Counted from the stretch's first letter, positions 48,121 to 61,423 are shown. The stretch: DNA of 64,000 nucleotides from Anisakis pegreffii (GCA_035041965.1 JAPYMA010000141.1:84229-148228), one strand, 5' to 3'. Program-made: numbers and translations. The notes: generated from the letters alone by a model not told the origin.

Positions 48121-51100
48121 TAAAACAGTGACTTGACTGTTGACTTTAGGTCATTTCGAGTTTCACTCAAGTACTTAAAACTGCGAATTGCACTATGCGA
48201 ATATCATGCATTTACAATATGGCACATCCGCGCTGGCTTTGAACTGCGATTGGAACATTATGACGTATTCGTTGCTTTGCCTTTCATATGCGCCTATTTT
48301 AACTCACATAAGCAATGGAAGTGTCGCATTTCGCTTAATGAGGATTTATACCTATAATAATTGATGCGTAGAGTTTATTATGGCGGTAGGTATTTAAGAG
48401 AAGATACTAATTGGTGAGTTTGGGTGTGTTGTCTTCAAAAGAAAATGATGAATGATGAATCAGCAATTAGGTGTGCGCTGAACCTATCATCAGTGCTGCT
48501 TGTCTGAATCTGATTTTTTGAGTAAGATGATATTTTGTAGCATTCATCGTAGCCACTAATTATTGGATTATTTTTGTGTTCATGAAGAGTGAAAGAGACT
48601 GACGCCGTTGTTAGGAGATGATATGAGAAGGGAGCAAGTTTGCCAGAAAAACGATGACCTTTTAGAATTGGATTACGTGAATAATCTCTGAACTCAAATG
48701 ACCCTAACTGCACACTTATCCTCAGCAGGGAAAAGCTGTGGCAACAGAAAAACATGAGAGCTGATAGTGCTGCTATCTGAGTGTATTTTTTATTTAAACA
48801 ATGCTGACGGCAAACATAAAAATGATAATAAAATCAAGAATGATAACAGTAATAAATTATTGAAACATCGCTGAACGTCGAACAACAAAAATCATTTCCA
48901 TAAGACTGCATAAACAAACATAATGGGATCAACGTTTGAGTAAACAAACCTCCATGCAAAGATAGATACTTGAAATAATAACAGCTGAATATACAGTCAT
49001 TTATGACGATATCAATTAACAGTTCAATCCTGGTCAATCTACATCTTATGTCCATGTAAGCCGTGGATTAACCCTTGTGCGATTCGCTCAGAAAATTTAG
49101 GGGAAAGACAGAGGTGAAAGCCACATACGTGATAGCATCTGAGGATATGAAGCTCACTCAAAGTCATTAGATGGGAACATAGCAAGTGAGCATTAGATAA
49201 GCATTAGATGGGAACATTACAATGGAATATGTAAATTATCAACTGTTCACTTTGTTCTACGACTCGCATCTGTCAACAGCACCAACGAACTACGGCTCAA
49301 TGATCGATTGCAGTTTAATGAGCGATTACAGGAAATTTAATGCTTCAATTAAACGTAATTTATAACAGATACCCTCAACCTTATCAACGAATTCACGAAA
49401 TAACATTTACAATACCCGCTTGCTGCATTGCATGACAATCAAGGAAATATTCAGAGCAGGCAAATCGACATTCGCATTCTTTCGCAATTTCAGCCGTCTT
49501 CCTGTTTAACCAAGCATCCCCACACCTCCTACCAATAAAATATTGTGAAAGATGTCAGAGAAAAAATTGATTTCCTAGGCCGAAGCGTACTAATGTTAAC
49601 CTGGATTGAATGTTTGCAGTAATAAATCAAAATCTTGTTGTAAAGTAATCGAAAAGGTAATACGACTGCTTTATGGACTCAACGTCATATGTTTTTTGGC
49701 ATTAGAATGATGGATTAATGTCACATTTGATTGATAATGCGATGAAAAAACACATTCAATGCACAACTCTCGTTGGAATGCTATGCAATTAAAACTTACT
49801 CGCCATTCGACAGCAGCATTGCGTTACACCTGTTCGCATTGTATCTTTTTTATTTCTATACATAGCATCATGACCCACAACTTAATGACCCATAAAGAAG
49901 CGATAAAATATCGAACTTAGCGATGCTTTTAGTTAGAACTATTCGATTCAGGTGGAAAATGAGCCTTTGGAGAAGAAAATGAGCAAATTTGGAGAATGCC
50001 TTCGTAATGGTGGTTGAAAATGTTCTGATAGGCTACCTAAAATAATGCGCATGAAATTAATATGAGCAAAGAGCCTGAAGCGTTCATATGTGCTCTCTTA
50101 TAAGGCTTAGGCGTTTGAGCGATTGAAGTGGTAATGCTATGAGTTCTTGAGAGCAAAATTCGATCGGTTGCATTATGTAAAAAAGTAATTTTTGCAGTAT
50201 CTTGCCAAACCTTGCCTATTCATCGCTATTCACATTTTGCAGGAATAGCAGACCATCTTTTCTCATCAGAATTATTTTTGCCTCTATAATGCCGACAAAT
50301 TCATTGTTGAAAATACGGGTTTTTGATAACTCGATGAACAACTTCTGTGCAATTATTAGGAACTATGCCGGATGTCTGCGAATCTGAACTGCAGTGGAGC
50401 TACTACATTTAGGTACCAGTTTGTAATGTTCATTAATCGAGCAATTAGAAATTTTGGTAGGATCAACAAAAATCAGCAAAAAAGTTCGCTGAAACGTTAC
50501 AGATAAGCTGTTATTCCACCAGCAACAACATTACGACGATGAATTGGTAGAAAATGGCAGATTAAAGATGACTGCGATGAACGAAAGTGGGCTAAAATAC
50601 GATCTCCGATATTCAATAATGTAAAATTTTCAAACAAAATCGTTTGCTGTGCTGCTATTTGATGAGGATTTGAACCGGTTACAACGGTGCAATGAAAGAA
50701 ACTTCGCATGACATAAATGAATGCGAGTAAATGACATTAAATATTTAAATGCAGAATTTAATAGACGAATGAGTTGAGGTATATGCACACGGAGGTAGTT
50801 GCGATGAATAGAAGACGATGCAAAACTCAGTGCTGAAACATTTTTATTGCTCTTTCCAATAACAATTCAAGTACATCCGCATCGTAAAATGATCATCAAA
50901 CACAATATCGCAAAAGTTAATGCAATCAAGTCTTTCACTTACTCAAACGGTCCAAACAGTTTGCCGCAATGAATCAGCTAAGATTTTAACTTGGAAACAG
51001 TACCGGCTTTGGGAATTTCAAACGACCGGGAATGATGAACAAAATTTCAGTGAACAGTTCAAAGATCCGAGGTTTTCAACGACGAAGAAAACCATTCAAA

Positions 51101-54100
51101 AATTGAACAACAACTACATTGACGCGTACTATACTCTCTGTTGGTTTCACATTTTTGATTGTGAGAATGAGAATGACTCAATTACTTGAGCCTGGCGATT
51201 GATTGAAGGGATGAAAATGTGAAACAATTTATCATAGAGATCGAGTTGAACGGGCAATACGGAGTGGTGACATTTGATGAATGACAAAGTGACGGAGTGC
51301 TCTTGCAGGTGATTGCAAGAGAACGTATGGCATGATGTAGCGATGGTCATCATGGGGTGTTAAAGGTTGTGGAGGGTTGATTGGTTTGAGTCGTACTGGA
51401 TGTTGCTCTGTTGCGAACAGCGATCTTGTCGTATATCTTATATCTGTCTAGATTCGGATAGACGGATACCGATGATGGGACAGATGATCAAGGCAGTGAG
51501 TATGTCCGTCCTTATCGTGACCCATCAAGCCCTCCTTCACTTTCAACTTCCTTGCTTTGCTCTCATCATTCATTCATAAAACGATTAATTCGTTTACTCA
51601 TCTATTCGTACGAATGCAATCAGTATCATTAATCTCTTTTATTACCCGTATTCCACATCTACCATCATTCAAGGATTCTTATCTCCACTTTACTTCTGTA
51701 GGATGTTTCATGTTTCTTGATGCTTCTCTTCCACACTTTTGACAAACTCTTCTCTTCTGTTCCCCTTGTCATTCTGTTCTGTTTCACTCTTCACGTCCTT
51801 TATTCTAGAGCTGTTCTGTTCTGTGCGTTCGGATGGAACACGAATGGAACAGTTTCACCGCAGTAAAAACACCACTGTCTATAACGGAGACGAACTAATC
51901 GCAAGTCATTTCACTAATGATGGTCACGCTCACAAGTGCATTATAAGTCCGGCCATTAATTACCTACAAGTAAACTAAAACTTATTTATCGGTGGTTCAA
52001 GCAACACTTTTACATGTTAATGAATGATCGAAGCTAAAAACGTTATGCAAACACGAAAGTAATCATTACAAAGATGATTATGAGGTAATCATCATAAATT
52101 GCAGTAAAATAGATCGCCAAGGTATCAATCAAATCACAAAGGTGATCATTAAACGATCCAGCTGAAAGAGTACGTATAAGGAAAATCACTGAACGTCATA
52201 TGATTAATTCAAGAAGGAGCATTCCCGTTCTAAAATAGTCAATATCTGTGATGCTGACTGTGTGAAGAACGAATCGTCAAGAAAGGCAAAAATGGCTCGA
52301 TTTGGGTGATTCCTTAAGTGAGATAAACGAGAATGTGCAATGGCTGTGTGGTGCAAATGTTTTGAATATGCAAATTCTTGAGCATATAATTTCAAAATAA
52401 GCTACTTAATTAATGGCTTTGGCTTGATTTTGCATTGAGTTGGCTTCTTTTCTGAAAATACGAAAAAAGCATCTTGGCGTTGAATTAGCACTGACATCAC
52501 AAGCATTGATCGGTAATCGAAATTTTCCTTCAAAACACTATCAATAAACGACAAATTGCAATATATTATCCTCAATTTCTTAACGTTCTATTCAATTTGA
52601 TCACGTACAAATGCTTAACGACCTATAAAATTCTATAATAGCTCGCTTTAATGCAGCTTTGATGAAACCAGTACGTTCCATTGTTGAAAAGCATTTCCAG
52701 AAGCACTTGTGAAATCAATGGTAAGATTGAAAGACTATTCGTCTGAAAACAAAGAGGACACCGCTAAAAGGATTGAAGTATTGCATTGAGCAAATTGAAA
52801 TAGACATGCAATTCAATGCTGGTTTTGAAGCACCTCATGAAAAAACTCATTTGAGTATTTTGAATGGTTCTTAAAATAAATATTGGCATTTACAAAAAAT
52901 GGTGAAACGACTTCACAAGACCATTCACTATTTCCGGACAATTAATATCAATCAATATTCGATCACAATTACGAAACCAAATTAGACTAATCAAATTTGA
53001 GAAGATCTCAGTTCAGTTCTCAGTCATTCACAATAAATGACAAAAATTCTCTTGAATGCATGAACATTTCATCGCATATAGATCCGTGACAATTTTAAAG
53101 CCCATTGCGGTTTGACGAAAAAAAACAACATGCAATCAATCCCCATTCAGATTCACCCGTTCTTCTAACAATTCCACCCCTTTTACATTTGTGCTTCGTA
53201 AATCAATTCGAAGTGTTTTACTGAATTCGATTTTGCTTCCTAACAACTTCTATGCTTTTGAAATCTCCTCTTTTGGAATTTCGTGCTGACGATAATATAT
53301 TCACCGATAATCGCCAAATTCGAATATTCCATGAAGATTGCAAAATCCACTTAAAAATCTCTGAAGAACGCACACTAAGCGAGCAAAGATTACTTGGGTG
53401 AGGTGTGAAATCTGAGGAATGCGATAAGGTTCATCGTTTAATTGAATGATTTATTCACATAGGTGTATACCAAATATTTGTATTCGATTACATGTTTATC
53501 TACTAGAGTAAGAGATATACGACCAAATATGGTATTGATGTCACATCAATGTCATTTACATTTTGCCTTTCCGTGCGAATATTCTCACATTAACAATTCA
53601 TTTGTTTGTGTTTATTCGGATGATATTCTCTCGAGCAGAAACGAATTTGTCTATGTATATCGTACTGTTTCGATCAAGGATATTAGCTTTTAAAAGTTAC
53701 CTTCATTTTTGCAGATCGACTTCAGTTATCTGAACTTAGTCGTTTGTTCACAACGGAGGTCCAAAATTCTTCTTCAGTTTACCGCAACGGAGGTGAGGCA
53801 CAAATCTTTCGAATGGAGAATTTTATATGGTCCTTATACGCTCGAATCTCATGCGAAGTGAAGTTGAGAAGGAGACTGATAGGAATAGTCCTTCTGTGTT
53901 TGATTAGTATTTCATGAGAGAATGTTGAATGAATAAACCAGAAGCGATTCACTGAAACGTTGATTTATGTTACCATTCCAAATGAATTGTTTTATGCCCT
54001 CGAGCAATAGCATCTTGACACAAAATCTTAATGATATTCGTTAAATAATTCAGTTTATCGAAGAATTTTTATTGGTATTGACAAATTTTGATGGATTACC

Positions 54101-55579
54101 CTTCACTTCGCGACTATATCTCATTAAAACATTGCATTCTCGGTTAAATTCACACCTAAGCCGTCAGCGACCTGATTATCACGCCATTATTCTCTTCTAC
54201 ATGATGGTTATTCAGTTGACGATACTTTAACACATCTCCCCAATCTTATGATGACATTAAAACAATAAAAATTATCGGTTAGTAGGAAGTATTGCTTGGA
54301 GCAATATATCAGGACTGAAACAGAAGTAGATCGAACGACCAAAAATTAATTCGACAGGCTCTAAGATCTGAAGCAATTCATAGTTTGTGGAATTGGTTTT
54401 GTAAATATTGAAGGAAGACTCGTGTTCTCAAGAGACCCATTTGCTTCACGCATAAAAATGTTGGCTCCGATGAAATTGAATAGGTTTAGTAGGAAGTCGA
54501 TTGGGAATAAAATGGACATAACAAGCCACAGAAAGTGCACGCGTATGGAAATAACAATTTTATATTGCTATCTCAGGAATGAATTCATTAGTGAACAGAT
54601 TTTAGGATGTTCAACGAGCATTTTCAGCCTCATTTTGTATTCTCCACAAATTCTTGGCTCATTTTTGATGAACAATTATATTTCGGAAGAGATTTGGTTG
54701 TGTTTGATTTGCTGATCTCATGAGGTCATACCATGTAGAAGTGAATATTCATCATCCTGATATCGTTCTCCCTGAAGTCAAACTTGGCAAGAATTCGCTT
54801 GTGCTAGAACATCTCTCACGAAGCAGAAGCGATTAAAGTGACCGCTCAATGGCACCATGGTTTAACGATCATCAAAAAGTTAGTCATCTCCTTCCCACGA
54901 TCTGCTTGTTCGTTACGCTCATGATCACCACATCAAGTGCTGCAATGTAAACAAAATTTAACAGTTTATATATCTCTTTGCAAATATAAATTGTTAATTT
55001 TCAACATTCAAAACCATCAATCTTTGGTGCTGTCAGAGATTTTAGTCGCTTCGGAAGGTCATCCAAAAATCAGTCTCAACAAGAAAACGAACGAGTAACT
55101 TCGACCATTTTGGTGTCCCCACAGATTTGTTCCATTCGAGATGGCATCTTATTTAGCGCTCATGCAGTATGGCATTCAATAAAAAAGTAATCAATCATTG
55201 AAATTGTGTGTTTTTAAAGACTAAATCTAACGCATACAAAACAAGGTTTGATTTCATCGGTGACCTTCGCTTTTCACCTGAACCAATAACAAATTAGCGA
55301 TATCGCTCTAAGCAAAATCAGTCACTTGCATATCTCAATCAACAGTTATCGACCAAATAAAGTCAAGGAACTTTTCAACGAGAGGAAGAATGATGCTTTG
55401 ATCATGATGAATTCTAATCATCCGCTTATTTCCATCTCATTTGTCCCATTATATTTTTGAGAGTGTAACACAAAAAGCAATTCCCAAAAATAGTTTATAC
55501 ACTTTACAAATGAACACAATTCATCAGTAACACTTTTCCTGCAAATCAGTGAACGAATAACTGATAGAAGTGAATGAAA
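48121..55579. other. Intergenic DNA, no gene supported
   Basis: AT-rich. It contains the small direct repeat at 49165-49217. Two frames with in-frame peptide-like content were noted: a minus ATG frame 50497-50709 (70 residues) and a plus frame 50920-51189 (89 residues, hydrophilic). Neither has a domain or confirmed splice sites. Confidence 0.5.
49165..49217 (+). repeat. Short direct repeat
   Basis: CATTAGATGGGAACAT occurs at 49165-49180 and again at 49202-49217, with a partial CATTAGAT copy between them. Confidence 0.85.
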
Positions 55580-58572
55580 TCAATCGTAGTAATAAATATC
55601 TGAGCAATCAATTTCGAGTGATGGAAGTCTTGAATGAATTCGATACTCAAATTCAATATGAGCCTTATCATTCAAGTAATCCAGCCCGTGGAAGATGCAT
55701 TGACCGGCCACCTCAAGACGTTCAATGAAATTTTCAAGCGAATCGCAACGATCCATTTTTTCACGTTTCTGATCTGAACAAGGAAATGTTGTTAAGAAGG
55801 TGAAGTTTCGTTGAGAAAATGGCAATTGATTTTGAGTTGCTACAAAAAAGCAGGGCTGCACATCCAATCGAAATTACTGCAGTGCAATTTTGCATGATTT
55901 TTATTTCGATTGTTGAAATGCCAATAAAATCTCATAAATGCATTGCGTTACGATCGCATGTGAATGCTATCTGATTTGAAACAATGAAAAACCAATTTTG
56001 AAGGATGCAATGAGCATGTCCCGTGCAGTTTGAAAACAGCTGGATTTGCTTGCGATCTGCATACGAAATATCAAAAATATGAGAAAATTACTAAAAAAAA
56101 TACAGCTGAATTGATATCATTTCAGAAGCAATTGTTTTAGCAATAATAGCTACAATAAGACTATTATCATAAGAATGAGTAGAGCGAGTACTACTCTTGG
56201 TCGAGTTTCTCGTCCGCTTACTATCATTATGCAGTCGATCGTCGTGATTCCGTTCCTCCAACTCAGCGACTTGGACGGTCTTTTGAAGTGCTGATGCTAA
56301 TTTATCAACACTATCAATATTACACGAACTAATTCGGAACGTATTGATTGCATTGTGAAATAGTGGCTCGTTGGGATCACACTCAATGCACCAGTCACTG
56401 CAAAATTAATCAGTTTACTCGACACTGAATTTTATAAACTGTAATGAAATTCAACCGAGAAATCAAAGAAACGATTGCACTCTACGTATCTGCAAGATGG
56501 TAGAAATTACGTGATGTACTGAGTACTACTACTCTTGGTAATTTATCAACACTATCAATATTACACGAATGTAATTACGATTTAATACTGATCGGAATTT
56601 TGTGCATGATCAGTTGACTGAAAACAACTGAACTAGTTATGACAGTGCATTTCAAATGCCTGATGCTGACAATTTTCGAAGAGAAACGAAAGACAGTGGG
56701 AGAACCCTCTGGCAACATGTAAAGCTCGTACGGGTGTAGCAGCACACCTGGGTTTATTTTGGCCGCTTTTGAGCCGAAGTGTAGGCACAGCTCTGAAGCA
56801 TTCCATGTTTGCAGTTGCTAACTCTCTTGCGAGAGGATGCGTTCATTAAAAATAGCAAAAAGGTACCGAAGTGTGAAATTGCGAATATCGATGTGACTTT
56901 GTTTGAGATTGCATGCAATACGGGTGAGAGATATCTTTGACGGCTCGTATGCAACACAAACCAATTTCAATTTGTTCAGTTTCATCGGTGAAAACGCGTG
57001 TAATTGGTAATATATCTGTAATTACGAACTTTTCACTTCAGTGTTTCTTTGATCAGTGTTCTAACATTCAATCATTGTGCTTTGGGATCATATGAAGTCC
57101 TCAATAACCGGATAGAGCATTCGTGAGGATTTCTGTTGACATAACAAAAGATTTAAAAAATTGCTTACCTCATCACAAGTTATTGCATGAAGTTCCATAT
57201 TGATGAACACACTGGGAAACCGACTGATGATAGCAGATAAAACCCGATCAGCATTATCTGCTTGAGATGTAAGTTGATGTATTTGTACGGTTAATTCACT
57301 GAGGTTCTGTAAAGATCATAATTAAATCAGTGCAACATCATGCAACATTGCATTATGACATCACTGTCAATCGAATGACCAGTCATTTTTCAAAAAAAAC
57401 GTCATTAGATACATTTGAACCTCGTTCCTGGACTCACTAATAAAACAAACATAATTGATTGTAGATTTTAAAAAAATTCAAATGAAACAGATTTCGAGAT
57501 GTAATTAGAACAAACCAAGAAGAGATCACTTTCGATCGCAAGAAATTTGTCGGTAATTTGTTCATTCAACTTGCTGATCACTAGCCACACTTCCTCCACA
57601 TTACTCCAATACCGTCGATTCCTCTCCCGATCACACTTCAACTGTAACTTCAATCATTATAATTACCGCAATTCATACTATGCTACTAATCAGTAATATT
57701 TGTTCATCGCTTGAACTTAAAAAAAGTATGTTAGCATTGTGGCTCGTTACTCAAAGCTGGCAGCCTCTCGAGATGCATTTCTTTCTACATTATGTGTGAA
57801 CGTTGACGAACAAATCCGAACAACTGGCCCCACAGGTTGATATCAGTGAGACAATGTATCAATATTGCAGTACACTCTGCGTGCTTCAGAAGCAAATAAG
57901 CGATGAAAACATCACGCAAGAAAAGATCACCAATACATTCAAGGACCCGAAGGAAATGGCTGGTAATACAGCAATAAACGTGTTCAATTGGTATTAACCT
58001 GGTCAAGATTAGCCAAAAATCGTAAATCACAACTGAGCTTTCGTATGTACAGTCGTGATCGTCTCAGAACACCAGATAAAAAATCAACTGCATCAAAGTT
58101 GCAGCAAACAGAGAGCCGTTTGAATGGCACTTGTTGAGTTATCGATATTGTTGAGTAGGTTGTTGACTGAGATATATTATTTGTTCACTGGATGTAAATA
58201 AGAAACATTTATCTAATTCAACAAATTTTCATTATTATGTGAACCATTTGTGAAAGAAGCTCATCAAAAATTCTACCGTACAAAATTTGGTATTCCAACT
58301 GAATAATTCAAAGATCTTATGAAATCTGTTAGCAGTTGCACAGTGAAGATTGCATTTTTTGGGAAATTCATTCAGCATCACAATACTTATTTAAATAATT
58401 TTGCCTGCTCCACAGTCAACTCCAAGATATCTCTTTTGAAAATCCATTGAATCAGTTTCCGCCATCGTTTACAAATACACTCAAATCGACACAGTTCCTT
58501 ATAGGTTAACGAATCAAAAATTCTTCGAAGTACCACATCTGGCATACTCGGCACTATCGCACCGAATTGCAT
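55580..58572 (-). CDS. F-box protein with leucine-rich downstream exons; supported exons 58572-58390 (part), 57641-57516, 57306-57169, 56817-56634, 55773-55580
   Basis: The first exon follows TTTTTTGCAG and begins MQFGAIVPSMPDVVLRRIFD. Residues 8-41 are a clear F-box (MPDVVLRRIF, LTYKELCRFECICKRWRKL), the motif by which SCF ubiquitin-ligase substrate receptors bind Skp1. If unspliced it stops after 61 residues, so either the protein is F-box-only or an unusual donor lies before 58390. The next exons are bounded by good splice sites and join in phase: LKCDRERNRRYWSNVEEVW and onward (42 codons, phase 0), NLSELTVQIHQLTSQADN and onward (46 codons, phase 0), then WNASELCLHFGSKAAKINPG through VSIRHLKCTVIT (ends phase 1), then QKREKMDRCDSLENF through DIYYYD and a stop (accepts phase 1). 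The leucine spacing in SELTVQIHQL and FINMELHAITC is like the repeats that follow F-boxes. The target is unknown, and the link from F-box exon to the rest is inferred. Confidence 0.6.
56091..56397 (-). CDS. Extra terminal exon inside the F-box gene
   Basis: After a strong acceptor (ATTTTGCAG) the minus strand is open for 307 bases: DWCIECDPNEPLFHNAINTF, RISSCNIDSVDKLASALQ, KTVQVAELEERNHDDRLHND, then a Ser/Thr/Arg-rich stretch and a hydrophobic end before TAG. NTFRISSCNIDSVDKLASAL fits a leucine-rich repeat. It needs an incoming phase-2 exon, which none of the mapped exons provides, so it is either an alternative 3' end with an unseen short exon or part of another gene. Part of it is duplicated at 56521-56569. 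Confidence 0.5.
56521..56569 (-). repeat. Partial copy of the 56091-56397 exon with a 97-bp internal deletion
   Basis: Positions 56521-56539 match 56186-56201 (with one extra ACT unit), and 56540-56569 match 56299-56328 exactly. The 97 bases between those two blocks in the exon are absent here. The copy lies about 125 bases 5' of its source exon. Confidence 0.85.
57790..57989. other. Segment open on both strands within the F-box gene
   Basis: On the minus strand, after an ACCAG acceptor, the frame reads LIPIEHVYCCITSHFLRVLE, then LKHAECTAILIHCLTDINLW and so on, leucine-rich enough to be a missing exon of the F-box gene; it would need an incoming phase-2 exon and could leave in phase 0. On the plus strand the same DNA is open as QVDISETMYQYCSTLCVLQK and KITNTFKDPKEMAGNTAIN. 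I cannot decide between them. Confidence 0.3.
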
Positions 58573-59594
58573 TCTGTTCTGCAAAAAAGTGATTTTAATG
58601 AGTAATCCAATAATAAATGTGAACGATCTGATGGAATTTGCTAGAAAAGAAACGAAGTGGTTGCATGATACCAAGAATGACAACAACTTAATCATTATCA
58701 AAAATGTTTGCTATCACCTAACTTCATACTCACTGTGCGACATTATCGAAATTCCATTAAAATATTAACAAATAACAATGATAAATGTTTTCAGTGAAAG
58801 AAGTCAATTACTAACAAGATGAATAATTAGATCAACACCAGCCTGCCAAATCGTACGAGTCGTCTACAAAGGCACATCACCACATCTCATTATATCCAAC
58901 CCAAAGTTGTTTATTCATTTCGTGTTTTGTACTCATTAGTAACCAACAAACTGGCTTAAACAACACAAGATGAGTGCTCTGATAAATAGACTACTCATCT
59001 TAATGTTCGCTCCAATCCCTTCCTTCCATCCATTATTACAACTTTATCTCCTCATTCATTGCTCTCTTTACCTTTCCACAATTTTTCACGGCTACGATTA
59101 ACATACACAGAACAATGCATTCTACAAACTGATTAAGCTCACCCAATGTAGTGCCACTCTAGTATTGCAGAGCACATAAACATCTAATTTTATTGGATGT
59201 CCTCTCGGAACAATGTAACATCGTACATTCTAAACAGTCGAAAATCGTTTTCTTTCTGGTTAAAATTTGATGGGTTTGCTGCTAATTCGATAAGGCTCAA
59301 AAGCATTGATCACAGCTCATAACAATTTTTTGTAGAATAGTTGATTGCAGTTGACTGTTCATGATTCAGTCTCACTTTCAGTCGCTCAGTGAAGCACACG
59401 AACGCAGTTGGTTTGGCACAGGAGTCCGTTTTCAGAATTAGTTGCTATTTTTTGTCGGAGATCTGAGATGCATTTCTCGAGGGCCAATGAAACGGTACCT
59501 GTAAGGCTGCTTTCTAAAATGTGTATTCACAACTGAAGTATGCAATAACCGCAAAATATATTGCGATTTTTTCGATTATATTGGCGACAGTTAG
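58573..59594. other. Intergenic DNA, no gene supported
   Basis: Upstream of the F-box exon. AT-rich with short frames only. Confidence 0.5.
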
Positions 59595-59864
59595 TGTCAT
59601 TCATGCTTTCTACTATTCGCTTTCGCTTTATACTCTCGGTTCTTTCTGGTATACATTAATACTTCTTCTATTATTTCTAAAATATCAATCATCATTGGTT
59701 CTGTTACAATTTCTAAGGAAATTGCCAAACGCAGGGCGATTCCTGTTTTCTCTTTGCCTCTTGCAAAAAAATTTACCGTTGATGAGCAAATAATGCGATA
59801 TTTGGAAAACGGCACGCTAGTCAGTTCCGATTCATTTGGTGAATCAAGTGATTGGCCCACGTGA
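59595..59864 (+). CDS. Candidate 3'-terminal exon of unknown protein (opposite strand also open)
   Basis: The plus strand is open from after a TAG at 59594 to a TGA at 59862-59864. A likely acceptor is AATTTCTAAG at 59717, after which the peptide reads EIAKRRAIPVFSLPLAKKF, TVDEQIMRYLENGTLVSSDS and FGESSDWPT before the stop. Composition is strongly protein-like. The minus strand over the same bases is open too (KRVSIKSNAHVGQSLDSPNE, ELTSVPFSKYRIICSST) and ends at a good donor, ACG|GTAAAT. One of the two is probably a real exon; I slightly favour plus. No family is recognised. Confidence 0.4.
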   Translation, partial: CHSCFLLFAFALYSRFFLVYINTSSIISKISIIIGSVTISKEIAKRRAIPVFSLPLAKKFTVDEQIMRYLENGTLVSSDSFGESSDWPT

Positions 59865-60804
59865 GCATTACTCTTGATGCTCACACGCTTCTCAAAGCAG
59901 TCATTTTGCTTGAGCCATATTCGCCCTCATTTATCCTCTATACTATACCGCTATAAACTGAACACAATGATCCCGAAGTGATTCATTCCGTTACGAATTA
60001 TTGGTTCGTTCAGTTCACATTCTCTTGTTCCTTTTTTCAATATCGCTTAATTATTTTTTGTTATGTAATATATTAATGCATAATTTGCATAAATGATAAT
60101 TAATTTGCGTTAAATTTTAACGTATTTAGCATATTCATGAAGTATAACTGAGCTCTCTCTTGAAAAGTTGCTTTATCAGCGATAATCCGCATTTTATCGT
60201 CGTTTTCATGTACTTTTTAAATTGTACTTTTTAAATTGGATATAAATTATGTGATTAACGATAAGTATCGCCGATTTGACATTCAGCAAATATGCCTTTT
60301 AGTAACGTTACTTATCGATAGAACGATAATGGTGCTAAGTTAGGTTCTCCAGGTTTTCAATGGAATATGTCTAAAAATGCTAATTTTGTATTTTAAGTTG
60401 GTAAAATCAAAACGGCATTTCGTTCACATTCGCAGTTGAATATGTTACTTAGTTAGAGCATAACAAGAGATGTTCGCACGAGCGAAATGCCGCTGTGATT
60501 ATACCAATCTGAAATGCAACATACCAAAAATTGGTTTGGTGAGATGATTGAAATGTTTTCGTTTCTCTTCGTTGTTGATGTGTTTTCCGGCCTACCGAAC
60601 GCGCTTGTTTCTTTCATTATGCTGTGATAGATGTTCTCCAACCATCACGTATGTTTCAGTCGCTCAATGATTCACGTATGCGATGGAATTCGGTGGTCGC
60701 GCCAACGCATTCGCGGTGAGAAATCATCATCCATCATACAGGCCAGTTAGTTTGCTACTTCAAATTTTTTATTCTGTTTCTTTTTTCCTTGGAAAGCCCA
60801 CGAA
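59865..60804. other. Intergenic DNA, AT-rich
   Basis: No gene is supported. A 14-base direct duplication (GTACTTTTTAAATT, twice in tandem near 60211-60238) is present. Confidence 0.5.
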
Positions 60805-61128
60805 ATGATTTCCACGTTTTGTCAATCCATTCTTAGTAGGGTCGGAGGCATAGACTGTGCATTTCCTAGACGCCCTGTAGGTGTTCGAATGCAGTGTGTC
60901 TGGGAGAATGGGCTGATAACCCAAGGAGCAATCCTATCCCAGTTCCGGGTGAACCCGGCATCCGTACCGTCAAACTTCCATGTTTTCATGGACAGCGGCG
61001 GGGGACCTCGGGTTCTAGGAAATGCGATGGCTATGTCTCTGGCAAGTCAAAAAACTAGTCGAAAGAATAGGAATCATTTTGTAACATTTTCTTCTTTTTC
61101 TTTGTGTTGTTCGACAATAAGCGTATAG
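60805..61128 (+). other. G+C-richer island carrying a 107-codon open frame
   Basis: The open frame starts MISTFCQSILSRVGGIDCAF and includes ASVPSNFHVFMDSGGGPRVL. Composition from about 60840 to 61060 is well above the surroundings. The peptide shows no domain, and the frame ends in AT-rich DNA. A mobile-element fragment or structured RNA is as likely as a protein. Confidence 0.3.
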
Positions 61129-61183
61129 ATATACGTGTTAATATTAATAACTTTCATCCACTCAATGGCATTTGATCAAGAAT

Positions 61184-61264
61184 ATGGATGATGGATCAAC
61201 AGCGGGAACGGACGTTTCGATTAGACCAGTTGAGGAATCGGAGCAGTTGATTCATCACGATAAG
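61184..61264 (+). CDS. Candidate first coding exon (27 codons) of unknown protein
   Basis: ATG at 61184 opens MDDGSTAGTDVSIRPVEESE then QLIHHDK, followed by the donor AAG|GTAGTA at 61265. The acidic, Ser/Thr-containing start is typical of a cytosolic N-terminus. No following exon was recognised before the window ends, so the gene may extend well to the right. Confidence 0.4.
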
Positions 61265-61423
61265 GTAGTAAATTGATAGATATTTCCTTATGTATTTATG
61301 AGTTCAGAATCAATTTTTCCTGGATTTATTAGTTGTTTACCCCGCAATTATTTCTTTTTTCGAGCAGGGAATATTTTTTAGGCAACACATTTTTGCAGAC
61401 ACTAGGATCTGAGGTTGTGCAAT

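Noticed and set aside
50660..50690. A GGTTCAAATCC string (minus strand), like a tRNA B-box
   Set aside because: The T-stem does not pair and the upstream sequence does not fold as a tRNA.
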